A stretch of 64,000 bases of DNA, taken from assembly GCF_018603885.1 (NCBI RefSeq), contig NZ_JAHGAW010000003.1, forward strand, positions 186,001-250,000, in the 5' to 3' direction. The DNA comes from Sphingobium nicotianae. Its GTDB lineage: Bacteria; Pseudomonadota; Alphaproteobacteria; Sphingomonadales; Sphingomonadaceae. The position numbers and the translations under genes are program-made. The notes below the pieces were generated by a model. It searched no databases. It worked only from the letters and a program-made list of their open reading frames with translations, and had not been told where the DNA came from. Shown here piece by piece: positions 8,486 to 17,687 of this stretch; position 1 is the stretch's first letter; each line of letters begins with the position of its first letter.

Positions 8486-10894
8486 TCAATCGGGCGTCAT
8501 GGCCAGCCGGGCCAGCGCCTCCGCCTCGATCAGCAGGGCATCGTCCGTCTCCTGCCTGGCGACCTGTTCGCGCCCGATCATGATCAGCACCGGCACCGCC
8601 AGCGGGCTGACCCGCTGCAAAGGCACGTGAAGCATTGTCTCTGCCGCGCGATCGAGAAGCTCGCCCAGCCGGCCGACATCGGTCATGCGCGCGCGGGCAT
8701 CCGCCCAGGCCGCCTTGAGCAGCAGATGATCCGGCTCGTAGCGGCGCAGCACGTCATAGATGAGATCGGTCGAGAAGCTCACCTGGCGCCCGGTCTTGCG
8801 GGTGCCGGGCCGCTGCCGCTCGATCAGGCCGGAGATGACGGCGACATCGCGAAAGGCGCGCTTCAGCAAGCTCGATTCCTCGACCCAGGCGATGAACTCG
8901 TGATCGAGAATGTCGGCTGAGAAGAGCGCCGCCGGATCGCGCACCGGCTCCAGGCTATAGACGGCGAGTGCATAGTCGTTGGAGACGAAGCCGATCGGCT
9001 TGAGGCCGCGCTCCTCCATGCGCCGCGTCAGCAGCATGCCGAGCGACTGGTGCGCATTCCAGCCCTCAAAGCTGTAGGCGACCATATAATGCAGCCCCTC
9101 GTGCGGGAAGGTCTCGATCAGGAGCTGATCCGGCCGCGGCAGCACCGAGCGGAGCTGCTGCATCGCCAGCCATTCGTGCACGTCGTGAGGAAAGCGATGC
9201 CATTGCGAGGGATCGGCCAGGAACTGGCGCACGCGGCCGGCGAGATGCGTCGACATGGCCATGCGCGTGCCGCCCCAGCTCGGGATCTGCGCCGACCTGG
9301 TGCTGGCCTTGACGATGATCTCGGCCTCGGTCTGGCGGAGCAGCTCCAGCGACATGCCGGAGAAGAAGAACCGATCGCCGGGCGAGAGCGTCGCGGCGAA
9401 CGCTTCCTCGACCGTGCCGAGCTTGCGGCCGTTCAGGAAACGGATGTCGACTGCCGGCTGATCGACGATGATGCCGGCGTTGATGCGGTGCTGCTGGGCG
9501 AAGCGCGGATGGGCGAGGCGCCAGTGGCCATCCCGCTCCTGCACCAGCCGCTGGAACCGGTCATAGGCTCGCAGGGCATAGCCGCCGGTCGAGACGAACC
9601 GGAACATGTCGTCGAGCTGGACGCGGTCCAGCCAGGCATAGGGCGTCGCGCTGGTCACTTCGGCGAGGAACTGCTCGGGGTCGATCGGCCCCGCACAGGC
9701 CAGCGCCATGATATGCTGGGCGAGGACGTCGCGCGCGCCGGGCCGGAAGGTCTCGGCATCGCGCGCGCCGGCCATCACCGCGTCATAAGCGGCCTGCGCC
9801 TCGAGATATTCGAAGCGATTGCCCGGGATCAGGATCGCCTTGCTCGGCTCGTCCATGCGGTGATTGGCGCGGCCGATGCGCTGGAGCAGGCGCGACGAGC
9901 CCTTGGGTGCCCCCATCTGGACGACGCAGTCGATGTCGCCCCAGTCGATGCCGAGATCGAGGCTGGCGGTGGCGACGAGGCCCCGCAGCCGTCCGTCCGC
10001 CATCGCCGCCTCCACCTTGCGCCGCGCCTCGCGGCTGAGGCTGCCATGGTGGATGCCGATCGGCAGATTGTCGTCATTCTCGCTCCACAGCTCCTGGAAG
10101 GTCAGCTCGGCGAGGCTGCGCGTATTGCAGAAGACGAGCGTCATCTTGTGCGCCGCGATGATCTCGATCACCTGCTTGGCGGCATAGACGCCGCTATGGC
10201 CCGACCAGGGCACACGGTCTTCGGGGATCAGGATGGAGAGGTCGGGCGGCGCGCCGGGATCGCCCTCGACCAGCGCGACCTTGTCCGCCTGCCCCGCCGG
10301 CGCGAGCCATTGCCGGTAGAGATTCGGCTCGGCCACGGTAGCCGACAGGCCGACGCGGCGCAGCCCCGGCCGGATGGATTGCAGGCGTGACAGAGACAGG
10401 CTGAGCAAGTCGCCGCGCTTCTCGGCCGCGAAGGCATGGATCTCGTCGATGATCACCGTATCGAGATCTGCGAACAGATATTCGGCGTCGGGATAGGACA
10501 GCAGCAGCGAGAGCGATTCGGGCGTGGTCAGCAGCATCTGCGGCGGGCGGATGCGCTGGCGTGCCTTGCGGTCCGAGGGCGTATCGCCGGTGCGTGTCTC
10601 GACGCGGATGTCGAGGCCCATCTCCTCGATCGGCGTCAGCAGGTTGCGCTGGACGTCGACGGCGAGGGCTTTGAGCGGCGAGATGTAGAGGCTGTGCAGC
10701 CCTTCGCGCGGCGTTTCGATGAGATCGACGAGGTTCGGCAGGAAACCCGCCAGCGTCTTTCCCGCGCCGGTCGGTGCCACCAGCAACGCATGATCACCCC
10801 GCTTCGCGGCCGCGAGCATCTCAAGCTGGTGCCGGCGCGGCGCCCAGCCCCGGCGCGCGAACCAGTTCGTGATGGGAGAAGGCAGATCCGCCAT
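8486..10894 (-). CDS. Ligase-associated Lhr-like DEXH-box helicase
   Basis: An 802-residue superfamily 2 helicase. Walker A is APTGAGKTLAGF (about 40-51), motif II is VIIDEIHAFAAEKRG (DEIH), motif III is VGLSATV, motif V is VATASLDLGIDWGD and motif VI is LQRIGRANHR. The C-terminal Lhr domain follows the helicase core. Length and motifs fit the short ligase-associated Lhr class (about 800 residues) rather than long Lhr (about 1500). In other proteobacteria it is encoded with pdeM, an exonuclease and a DNA ligase; only pdeM is found in this window. An intrinsic terminator upstream insulates it from pgmG. Confidence 0.92.
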   Translation of the reverse strand: MADLPSPITNWFARRGWAPRRHQLEMLAAAKRGDHALLVAPTGAGKTLAGFLPNLVDLIETPREGLHSLYISPLKALAVDVQRNLLTPIEEMGLDIRVETRTGDTPSDRKARQRIRPPQMLLTTPESLSLLLSYPDAEYLFADLDTVIIDEIHAFAAEKRGDLLSLSLSRLQSIRPGLRRVGLSATVAEPNLYRQWLAPAGQADKVALVEGDPGAPPDLSILIPEDRVPWSGHSGVYAAKQVIEIIAAHKMTLVFCNTRSLAELTFQELWSENDDNLPIGIHHGSLSREARRKVEAAMADGRLRGLVATASLDLGIDWGDIDCVVQMGAPKGSSRLLQRIGRANHRMDEPSKAILIPGNRFEYLEAQAAYDAVMAGARDAETFRPGARDVLAQHIMALACAGPIDPEQFLAEVTSATPYAWLDRVQLDDMFRFVSTGGYALRAYDRFQRLVQERDGHWRLAHPRFAQQHRINAGIIVDQPAVDIRFLNGRKLGTVEEAFAATLSPGDRFFFSGMSLELLRQTEAEIIVKASTRSAQIPSWGGTRMAMSTHLAGRVRQFLADPSQWHRFPHDVHEWLAMQQLRSVLPRPDQLLIETFPHEGLHYMVAYSFEGWNAHQSLGMLLTRRMEERGLKPIGFVSNDYALAVYSLEPVRDPAALFSADILDHEFIAWVEESSLLKRAFRDVAVISGLIERQRPGTRKTGRQVSFSTDLIYDVLRRYEPDHLLLKAAWADARARMTDVGRLGELLDRAAETMLHVPLQRVSPLAVPVLIMIGREQVARQETDDALLIEAEALARLAMTPD

Positions 10895-10921
10895 TTCCCC
10901 TATGTGGCAGCCGCGCGGACC

Positions 10922-10950
10922 AAAAAAAAGGCCGCCCCGAAGGACGGCCC
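10922..10950 (-). terminator. Intrinsic terminator downstream of pgmG
   Basis: Read on the minus strand: GGGCCGTCC-TTCG-GGGCGGCC followed by eight T residues, a GC stem with a UUCG-type tetraloop. It ends transcription from pgmG or from a shorter RNA starting in the AT-rich 10960-11080 stretch. Confidence 0.85.
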
Positions 10951-11082
10951 GGAAGTTTTAGGAGAGGATGCCTGAAAGGCTCAGTCTGTATGTCTTACAT
11001 ACTAATATTCTGCAATTGCGAAATGAGACGAATTGATTGCAACTTCTGCATCTTAAGCTTTTGTCAACGCAACTGCTTGGCT

Positions 11083-12465
11083 TCAGTGCCCCGCTTGCGG
11101 CCCTCGCTCGAGACCGGAAAGCGCCAATTGTTCGTCGATTTGTGCCATCAGCCGGTCCAGCCCCGCCTGATCCTTGGCCTCGGCGCGGGCAACCAGCACA
11201 TCCTGCGTGTTCGAGGCACGCAGCAGCCACCAGCCATCGGGCGTGTTGACGCGCGCGCCGTCGGTCGCGTCGACCGTCGCGCCCGAATCGGCCAGACGCG
11301 CCAGCACTTCCTCGATCACGGCGAACTTGCGACTCTCGTCGACCTGGAAGCGCAGTTCGGGCGTATTGACCATCGCCGGCATCTCGCTGCGCAGCTGCGT
11401 CACGCTCTTGCCGAGGTCGCTGGCGGCACGAATGAGCCGCACTGCAGCATAAAGCGCATCGTCATACCCATAATATTGGTGCTTGAAAAAGATATGGCCG
11501 CTCATCTCGCCAGCGAGCGGGCTGCCAGTTTCCTTCATTTTGGACTTGATGAGGCTGTGGCCGGTCTTCCACATCAACGGCTTCCCGCCGAGCGCCGCGA
11601 CGCGGTCGAACAAAGCCTGGCTGGCCTTCACATCGGCGATAATCGTGGCGCCGGGCACGTCCTTCAGCACCGGCTCGGCAAAGATGGCGAGCAGCTGATC
11701 GCCCCAGATGATCCGCCCCTCGCCATCGATCGCGCCGATCCGGTCGCCATCGCCATCGAACGCCACGCCGAAATCGAGCTTCTTCTCCGCGACGAGCCTG
11801 CGCAGATCGGCCAGATTCTTCTCTTCGGTAGGGTCGGGATGATGATTTGGGAAATTGCCGTCGACATCGGTGAAGAGCGTGTAATGCTCACCGGGGAGCA
11901 GCTTGACCAGCTTCTCGACCGCCGGGCCGGCCGCGCCATTGCCGGCATCCCAGCCGACGCGGAAGGCCTTGCCGTCGAACCCCTCGACCAGCCGCCGCGT
12001 GTAGCGGTCCATGATGTCGACTTGTTCGCTGCCGGCCGATCCCTCGACCCAGTCTCCGCTCTCCGCCATGGCGCCGAGCGAGGCGATGTCCGCGCCAAAA
12101 AACGGTCCATGCTGCAGGACCAGCTTGAAGCCATTATAATTGGCGGGATTATGGCTGCCGGTTATCTGGATGCCGCCATCCACATCCAGCACGGCCTCGG
12201 CATAATATAGCATCGGCGTCGGCCCCTCGCCGACCCGCACGGCATGGATGCCACTGTCGTTCAGCCCCTTGACCAGCGCCGCCTCGAGAATGGGCGAGGA
12301 GAGCCGCCCGTCATAGCCGACCACGACCCTGCTGCCGCCCAGCCGCGCGACCCGCGTGCCGAAGCCCCGCCCGATCGCATAGGCATCCGCCTCGCCCAGC
12401 GTCTCGCCGATGATCCCTCTGATGTCATATTCGCGCAGGCTGGTCGGGTGGAATTGATGAGTCAT
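11083..12465 (-). CDS. pgmG: Phosphoglucomutase/phosphomannomutase
   Basis: A 460-residue alpha-D-phosphohexomutase. It interconverts glucose- or mannose-1-phosphate and the 6-phosphates, feeding nucleotide sugars for lipopolysaccharide and exopolysaccharide. The phosphoserine loop ITGSHNP is at about 101-107 (S104), the metal loop FDGDGDRIG is mid-protein, the sugar-binding GEMSGHIFF block is present, and the C-terminal phosphate-binding RASNTQ block closes the protein. Size and motifs match the bifunctional PgmG of sphingan-producing Sphingomonas. The ATG at 12463-12465 follows a GGGAG site; a slightly longer frame upstream is less likely. Confidence 0.9.
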   Translation of the reverse strand: MTHQFHPTSLREYDIRGIIGETLGEADAYAIGRGFGTRVARLGGSRVVVGYDGRLSSPILEAALVKGLNDSGIHAVRVGEGPTPMLYYAEAVLDVDGGIQITGSHNPANYNGFKLVLQHGPFFGADIASLGAMAESGDWVEGSAGSEQVDIMDRYTRRLVEGFDGKAFRVGWDAGNGAAGPAVEKLVKLLPGEHYTLFTDVDGNFPNHHPDPTEEKNLADLRRLVAEKKLDFGVAFDGDGDRIGAIDGEGRIIWGDQLLAIFAEPVLKDVPGATIIADVKASQALFDRVAALGGKPLMWKTGHSLIKSKMKETGSPLAGEMSGHIFFKHQYYGYDDALYAAVRLIRAASDLGKSVTQLRSEMPAMVNTPELRFQVDESRKFAVIEEVLARLADSGATVDATDGARVNTPDGWWLLRASNTQDVLVARAEAKDQAGLDRLMAQIDEQLALSGLERGPQAGH

Positions 12466-12525
12466 GTCGGCTCCCTCGGACAAGATCGTGCAAGTCGTGC
12501 GAAACTGGATGCGATTCCCGGCGCT

Positions 12526-12951
12526 TCACTCTTGTGATTTCAGCAGCAGATCACGCGCGGCGTTGATACGCGCGGCGAGCCCAACCGATCCCCCGGCATC
12601 GGGATGATTGCGCGCCATCAGGCGGCGATAGGCGGCAAGGACGGTCTCGCGATCCGCGTCGGGCGCCACGCCGAGCACATCGGCCGCCTCCGCGCGGCTG
12701 AGCGCGATGGGGGGCCGCGGCGTCGCTGGCTTTCCTGCGCCGGGTATGAGCTGACTGCCATAGCGCAGCCACAGGCCCGATCCTGCCGCGATCAGCGCGC
12801 CCACCACCGGCATGCCCTTGGCCATCATCACCGTGCCGATCAGCGTGCCGCCGATGCCGATCCAGGCGGCGGGAAGCTTCCGCAGACGCTTGAGATCCTT
12901 GCCGAGCCAGAGCCACAGGCCGATCGCGGCCAGGACGGCGATCAGCAGCAT
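12526..12951 (-). CDS. Membrane-anchored J-domain protein
   Basis: A 141-residue protein with one or two N-terminal membrane segments (about 1-17 and 31-62) and a C-terminal DnaJ domain (about 80-141) that keeps the HPD motif (LMARNHPDAGG). The layout resembles Tim14/Pam18-type membrane J proteins, which stimulate Hsp70 ATPase at membranes. The start is four bases after the mipZ stop, so the two genes are probably one transcript. The client is unknown. Confidence 0.82.
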   Translation of the reverse strand: MLLIAVLAAIGLWLWLGKDLKRLRKLPAAWIGIGGTLIGTVMMAKGMPVVGALIAAGSGLWLRYGSQLIPGAGKPATPRPPIALSRAEAADVLGVAPDADRETVLAAYRRLMARNHPDAGGSVGLAARINAARDLLLKSQE

Positions 12952-12955
12952 CGGA

Positions 12956-13759
12956 TCAGGCGGCGCTCTGCTGCGCGGCGCGCTGTCCAGCCAGCATCGG
13001 CAGGGCCAGGCCCGCGATCATCTCGCGCAGTTCCTGTCGCGCGGCGAGGTGGCTGACGCCGAGCTCGCCGAGCTGGCCGCGGTCGAGCAAGGTGAGGCCC
13101 GACGGGAAGAGCTCGCGGAAGATGACGCGCTCCGACAGACCCGGAATGACCCGGAAGCCGACTCGCTTGGAGAGTTCGGTCAACGCCTCGCCGACCCGGC
13201 GCTGGTTGCGCGCTTCCATGTGATGCAGGCGGTTGCGTAGCACGACCCAGTCGATCGCGGTGCCGTCCGCCTTGGCGCGGGTCTTGCGCGTCTCCCACAT
13301 CAGCTCGGAATAGAAGCTCAGGCGCTTCACCTTGAAATTCTCCGGATCGACCTGGCCGATCAGGTCGAAGTCGACGAAGCTGTCGTTCATCGGCGTGACC
13401 AGCGTGTTGGCGGCGGCGGCGGCATAGCGGGCGATCGGATCGTCGCGGCCGGGCGTGTCGAGGATCACGACCTGCGCGCTCATCGCCGCCTGCGCGATCA
13501 TCTCGTTGAGGCCCTGCGTGCTGTCGCCCGCATAGACATGGTGCGCCGGAGTCGGCAGGTCGATCTCGCGGCGCCGCGCCGTTTCCGCGCGATTCTCGAG
13601 ATAGCGCGCGCTGGTCCGCTGGCGATGGTCGAGATCGATCAGCGCGACGGAGATATCCTGCGCGGCGAGGGCCACGGCGGTATGGACGCACGTCGTAGAC
13701 TTGCCAGTGCCGCCCTTTTCATTGGCGAAAACAATAAGGTGCGGAGCGGCGCTGGACAT
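12956..13759 (-). CDS. mipZ: Division-plane positioning ATPase MipZ
   Basis: A 267-residue ParA/MinD-type ATPase. The deviant Walker A is ANEKGGTGKST (about 12-22), followed by LIDLDHRQRT and VVILDTPGRDD (Walker B region). The DHRQR block and the region LPTPAH are typical of MipZ, which forms a bipolar gradient with ParB and inhibits FtsZ away from midcell in alphaproteobacteria. Length fits. It is divergent from panC and followed after four bases by the J-domain gene. Confidence 0.9.
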   Translation of the reverse strand: MSSAAPHLIVFANEKGGTGKSTTCVHTAVALAAQDISVALIDLDHRQRTSARYLENRAETARRREIDLPTPAHHVYAGDSTQGLNEMIAQAAMSAQVVILDTPGRDDPIARYAAAAANTLVTPMNDSFVDFDLIGQVDPENFKVKRLSFYSELMWETRKTRAKADGTAIDWVVLRNRLHHMEARNQRRVGEALTELSKRVGFRVIPGLSERVIFRELFPSGLTLLDRGQLGELGVSHLAARQELREMIAGLALPMLAGQRAAQQSAA

Positions 13760-13869
13760 GGATCGATCGAAACTCGTTGTGCTGGATGCGGCCCCTTGAC
13801 CGCTCGGCCCGGACAGGCGAAGCCAGCGCCCGAACCCTTGCGACGGCCCTTATCGGAGGCGTGATCGGC

Positions 13870-14712
13870 GTGCAAATCTTCCGTGACGTTCGTTCGCTGC
13901 GGGCCGGCATCGCGGCCTTGCGCGCCGATGGTGGCCGTATCGCCATGGTACCGACCATGGGCGCATTGCATGCCGGACACATGGCGCTGGTCGCGCGCGC
14001 ACGGGCGCTCGCGGAGCATGTGGTCGTTTCGATCTTCGTCAATCCGACCCAGTTCGGCCCCAGGGAGGATCTCGCTGCCTATCCCCGCCGCGAGGCGCAG
14101 GATGCGCAGATGCTGGAAGCGGGCCGCGTCGCCGCGCTCTGGGCGCCGAGCGTCGAGGTCATGTATCCGCAGGGCTTCTCCAGCAGCATCCATGTCGCCG
14201 GCGTCTCTGAAGGGCTCGACGGCGACTGGCGCCCCGGCCATTTCGACGGCGTCGCGACCGTCGTCGCCAAGCTGTTCGGGCAGGTGCGGCCCGATATCGC
14301 CTGCTTCGGCGAAAAGGACTTCCAGCAGCTCGCCGTGATCCGCCAGATGGTGCGTGATCTCGATCTCGACGTCGAGATCGTCGGCGTCGAGACGCAGCGC
14401 GACGATGACGGCCTCGCCCTCTCCTCGCGCAATGCCTATCTCAGCGACAATGCCCGCGCGATCGCGGCAGCGCTGCCCGAGACGCTGGTGATGGCCGGCG
14501 AGGCAATCATGGCCGGCAACCCGGTCGCGGACATCATCGCCGAGGCCACCGAACATCTCATCGAGTGCGGATTCGATTCGGTCGACTATCTCGCCCTGTG
14601 CGACGTGGGCACGCTGGCGCCGCTCGCCAGCCTCGATCGGCCCGCCCGGCTGCTTGTCGCCGCCCGCCTCGGCAGCACCCGGCTCATCGACAATATCGCC
14701 GTTAACCCTTGA
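13870..14712 (+). CDS. panC: Pantothenate synthetase
   Basis: A 280-residue PanC, which condenses pantoate and beta-alanine with ATP hydrolysis in the last step of pantothenate synthesis. Class I nucleotidyl transferase motifs are visible: MVPTMGALHAGHM (HxGH at about 34-37), FVNPTQFGPREDL, CFGEKDFQQLAVIRQM and the KMSKS-like region LALSSRNAYLS. I chose GTG at 13870 (VQIFRDV) because a GGAGG site lies ten bases upstream and homologues begin with a near-identical peptide; a second GTG at 13861 is too close to that site. No panB or panD is nearby. Confidence 0.93.
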   Translation: MQIFRDVRSLRAGIAALRADGGRIAMVPTMGALHAGHMALVARARALAEHVVVSIFVNPTQFGPREDLAAYPRREAQDAQMLEAGRVAALWAPSVEVMYPQGFSSSIHVAGVSEGLDGDWRPGHFDGVATVVAKLFGQVRPDIACFGEKDFQQLAVIRQMVRDLDLDVEIVGVETQRDDDGLALSSRNAYLSDNARAIAAALPETLVMAGEAIMAGNPVADIIAEATEHLIECGFDSVDYLALCDVGTLAPLASLDRPARLLVAARLGSTRLIDNIAVNP

Positions 14713-14837
14713 ATATTGCCGCCTGCGCGGGGTCGCGCGATCATCACGCCATGTAAACTCTTAAGGGCGTTAACCATTTCTCAAGGCGGCCATGGAAATT
14801 TCCCCCCATTCACGAACTTAACCGCTGGGGGTTGGTA

Positions 14838-15134
14838 GTGGCGAATAGCATGGCAAGTGCCCGTTTTCTGATCGAGAGCCGCAAGCATGACGCGGCTCTG
14901 GGCGACGCGCAGGCGCGTTTCGATCTGGGTGTGGCGTTCAGTTGCGGCACGGGTGGCGTCGAAGTCGACCTCATCGAGGCGCATATGTGGTTCAATCTGG
15001 CGGCGCAGGCCGGCAGCGAGGAAGGCCAGCACTGCCGCGCGGAAATCGCCGAAGAGATGACCGCCCGCGAAATCGCCGAGGCCCAGCGCCAGGCCCGCGC
15101 CTGGATCGTTCAGACGAGCCGTCGCGCCGCCTGA
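14838..15134 (+). CDS. Small Sel1-repeat-like protein
   Basis: A 98-residue protein with one Sel1-like repeat: AALGDAQARFDLGVAFSCG followed by EAHMWFNLAAQAGSEEG. Sel1 repeats mediate protein-protein contacts. No signal peptide. The start is uncertain: a GTG at 14838 lies six bases after a GGGGG run, and an ATG at 14850 is in frame. The stop overlaps the 3' end of the convergent PEP-CTERM gene by 25 bases. Function unknown. Confidence 0.75.
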   Translation: MANSMASARFLIESRKHDAALGDAQARFDLGVAFSCGTGGVEVDLIEAHMWFNLAAQAGSEEGQHCRAEIAEEMTAREIAEAQRQARAWIVQTSRRAA

Positions 15135-16408
15135 TACACCGGCCGCCGGCGCAACATGCCGCCGGCCATGGCAAATCCCGCGATCAGCAGCGCCCAGCTT
15201 GCCGGCTCCGGCACGGCGGGGCGGACCCCATCGGAACCGAGCCGGTAAAGCGCCGTGCTTCCAAAGCTATAGCGCGTCGCGACGATCTCGCCGTCCACCG
15301 TCTCTCCGAAGCCGACCAGGGAAGGCAGGTTGCCGAGCAGCGACTTGCTGCCGACGAAGGCGCCGTTGGCATAGCCAATCGCCCAGATATTGCCCGAGAC
15401 CTGATCCCCGAACACATATTTGCCGAACAGTTCCGGCACCGCGCTGCCACGATAGACGAATCCGCCGATGATCGCCGCGCCCTCGCTATGATCATAGACG
15501 AGGTCCGGCGCCTGATAATCCACTGGCGCCACGCCGCCCGCAGGGGCCGGACCGGGAATATCCCCCTCGCGCAGTGCCCAGCCGAGATTGCGGGCAGCGC
15601 TGCCCGTTTCGACAATCGTCAGTTCCTCGCGCATATTCTCACCGACATCGGCGACGATGAGGTTTCCGTCGGGCGCGACCGAATTGCGAAAGGGATTGCG
15701 CAGACCATAAGCGAAAACTTCGGCGGCCCCACCGGCGATGGCGGGATTATCTGCCGGAATCGCGTAATTCTCGGTCGGATCGGCAAAGTCATCGCCGTGC
15801 GGATCGATGCGCAGGATCGAGCCGAACCAGTCCACCGGATTCTGCCCGGTGCCTCGGCTGTCCGGCGTCACGCCATTGCCGCCGTCGCCGATGGAGATCA
15901 GCAGCCTGCCCGTCGCGTCAAAGTCGATCCAGCCACCGACATGATGGGTCGCGCCGTCCAGATCCATCGTCCAGACCGTCTGCTCCGGCGCCGAGGCGAT
16001 CAGCGGATCGGTAAAGCGAATTACCTGTGCTTGAACCGGGTCGCTTGGGCTCGTTCGGCCGGTCAGATAAACATAATATTGGCCGTTGCTGGCATAGCCG
16101 GGATCGAAGGCGAGGCCGAGCAGCCCCAGTTCGTTGGAGGAGTTGCCGACGATCCGCGCACTCAGATTCTGGAAAGTCGAATAAGTGCTGGTGTCGATGT
16201 CATAGGCCGTGATCAGCCCATTCTTGCGCGTCATGAACAGCCGGGTTTCGCCGGCCCGATGCGTATTGCCGGTGATGCCTGTATAAACTGCGCTCAATGT
16301 CGGCGAGGGCGCCGCCAGCGTTTCGATGATGACGGCGGCATGAGCCCCCTGCGACATAGCACAAAAGCTCACGCACACGGCAAGCGCCGTGATTTTCCCC
16401 ACGCTCAT
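15110..16408 (-). CDS. Glucose/sorbosone dehydrogenase-like beta-propeller protein with PEPxxWA-CTERM tail
   Basis: A 432-residue exported protein. The signal peptide ends GAHAAVI (about 24). The body is a soluble-glucose-dehydrogenase-type propeller with blocks ELGLLGLAFDPGYASNGQYYV, ISIGDGGNG, GSILRIDPHGDD, YGLRNPFR and VADVGENMREE. The C-terminus is VPEPASWALLIAGF followed by a short basic tail (MLRRR), the PEPxxWA-CTERM sorting signal recognised by exosortase. I chose the ATG at 16406-16408 after a GGAGAC site; another in-frame ATG is 12 bases upstream. No exosortase gene is in the window. PQQ dependence and substrate are family-level guesses. Confidence 0.88.
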   Translation of the reverse strand: MSVGKITALAVCVSFCAMSQGAHAAVIIETLAAPSPTLSAVYTGITGNTHRAGETRLFMTRKNGLITAYDIDTSTYSTFQNLSARIVGNSSNELGLLGLAFDPGYASNGQYYVYLTGRTSPSDPVQAQVIRFTDPLIASAPEQTVWTMDLDGATHHVGGWIDFDATGRLLISIGDGGNGVTPDSRGTGQNPVDWFGSILRIDPHGDDFADPTENYAIPADNPAIAGGAAEVFAYGLRNPFRNSVAPDGNLIVADVGENMREELTIVETGSAARNLGWALREGDIPGPAPAGGVAPVDYQAPDLVYDHSEGAAIIGGFVYRGSAVPELFGKYVFGDQVSGNIWAIGYANGAFVGSKSLLGNLPSLVGFGETVDGEIVATRYSFGSTALYRLGSDGVRPAVPEPASWALLIAGFAMAGGMLRRRPVYQAARRLV

Positions 16409-16550
16409 GACCGTCTCCATTATGAAGGCGTTTTTGACCGTGGAGGAGCATAGCGCATTCCGGCGCGGCAGAAAGAGCACCGCTGGCTGAACCGAGCGGA
16501 ACCGGAGCGAAACCGGACATTTGTTCCATTTTGGGGCAGAAATCCCGCCT

Positions 16551-17687
16551 TCATTCGCTCCTGCGGAATGGTGTGCGCTCGTCGAGCCATTCGCGGTCGC
16601 TGGCCAGCGCCAGTGCCTCGCGCTCGACATAGTCGGCGACCGCGCGGCGGAAGCTCGGGTTGGGGATGTAATGCGCCGAGTAGGTCGCCACCGGACGATA
16701 ACCCCGCGAGAGCTTGTGTTCTCCCTGCGCCCCGGCCTCGACCCGCGCCAGCCCGCGCGTGATAGCGGCATCGATCGCCTGATAATAGCACAGCTCGAAA
16801 TGGAGGAACGGCACCTCCTCGATGCAACCCCAATAACGCCCGTAAAGCGCGTCACCGCCGATCAGATTGAGCGCGCCTGCGATCGGCCGCCCATCTCGCA
16901 GCGCCAGCATCAGCAGCACCTTGTCGGCCATGTGCTCGGACAGCAGGGAGAAGAAGCGCCGCGTGAGATAAGGCCGGCCCCATTTGCGGCTGCCCGTATC
17001 CTGATAGAAATGCCAGAAAGCATTCCAATGCGCATCGGTGAGGTCGCTGCCGGTCAGATGGACGATCTCCAGCCCCGCCTGTGCCCTGGCGCGCTCCTTG
17101 CGGACATCCTTGCGATGCCGGCTCGACATGACGCCGAGGAAATCGTCGAAGCTGCCATAGCCCTCATTGGCCCAGTGAAACTGGTTACCCTGGCGAATCA
17201 GCCAGTCGGCCGCGCGAAAAGTCTCGCACTGCTCGGGCGTGATGAAGGTCGCGTGGGCAGAGGACAGATTATTCTGATCCGTCACCGCCTCGATGCCCGC
17301 GATCAGCGTCGGCCCGGCGGCAGGATCGCGCAGCAGCAGTCGCGGCCCCGGTACCGGCGAGAAGGGTGAAGCGATCTGCAGCTTCGGATAATAATCGCCG
17401 CCCGCTCGTTCCCAGGCATCGGCCCAGCCATGATCGAAGACATATTCGCCCTGGCTGTGGCTCTTGAGATAGCCGGGCGCCGCCGCCAGCATCGTGCCGG
17501 ATGCGTCCGTGACCGTGATCGGCGCGGGCGACCAGCCGGTGCCGGGGCCAACGCTGCCCGATTCTTCCAGGATGGCGAGAAAGTCATGACAGACGAAGGG
17601 ATTGTCCGACCCCGCGCAGGCGTCCCACTCTGCCCTGTCGAGCGCGGCGACCGAATCGCACAACCGGACCGTCATCGCCTCGCTCAT
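16551..17687 (-). CDS. FemAB-like/DUF482 peptidoglycan-associated N-acyltransferase family protein
   Basis: A 378-residue protein of the PF04339 type with the acetyltransferase fold of FemAB proteins. Visible blocks are WDACAGSDNPFVCHDFL near the start, EYVFDHGWADAWERAGGDYYPKLQ, MSSRHRKDVRKERARA, and FELCYYQAIDAAI with EHKLSRGYRP near the end. The family is linked by annotation to peptidoglycan recognition or biosynthesis; the acceptor is unproven. Its ATG follows the stop of the upstream GDPD gene with no spacer, so it is the last gene of the RidA-GDPD-acyltransferase unit. Confidence 0.85.
   Translation of the reverse strand: MSEAMTVRLCDSVAALDRAEWDACAGSDNPFVCHDFLAILEESGSVGPGTGWSPAPITVTDASGTMLAAAPGYLKSHSQGEYVFDHGWADAWERAGGDYYPKLQIASPFSPVPGPRLLLRDPAAGPTLIAGIEAVTDQNNLSSAHATFITPEQCETFRAADWLIRQGNQFHWANEGYGSFDDFLGVMSSRHRKDVRKERARAQAGLEIVHLTGSDLTDAHWNAFWHFYQDTGSRKWGRPYLTRRFFSLLSEHMADKVLLMLALRDGRPIAGALNLIGGDALYGRYWGCIEEVPFLHFELCYYQAIDAAITRGLARVEAGAQGEHKLSRGYRPVATYSAHYIPNPSFRRAVADYVEREALALASDREWLDERTPFRRSE

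Noticed and set aside
16409-16855. N-terminal extension of the PEP-CTERM protein to 581 residues
   Set aside because: The extension is a shadow of the acyltransferase gene on the same strand; a good signal peptide and ribosome site are at 16408.
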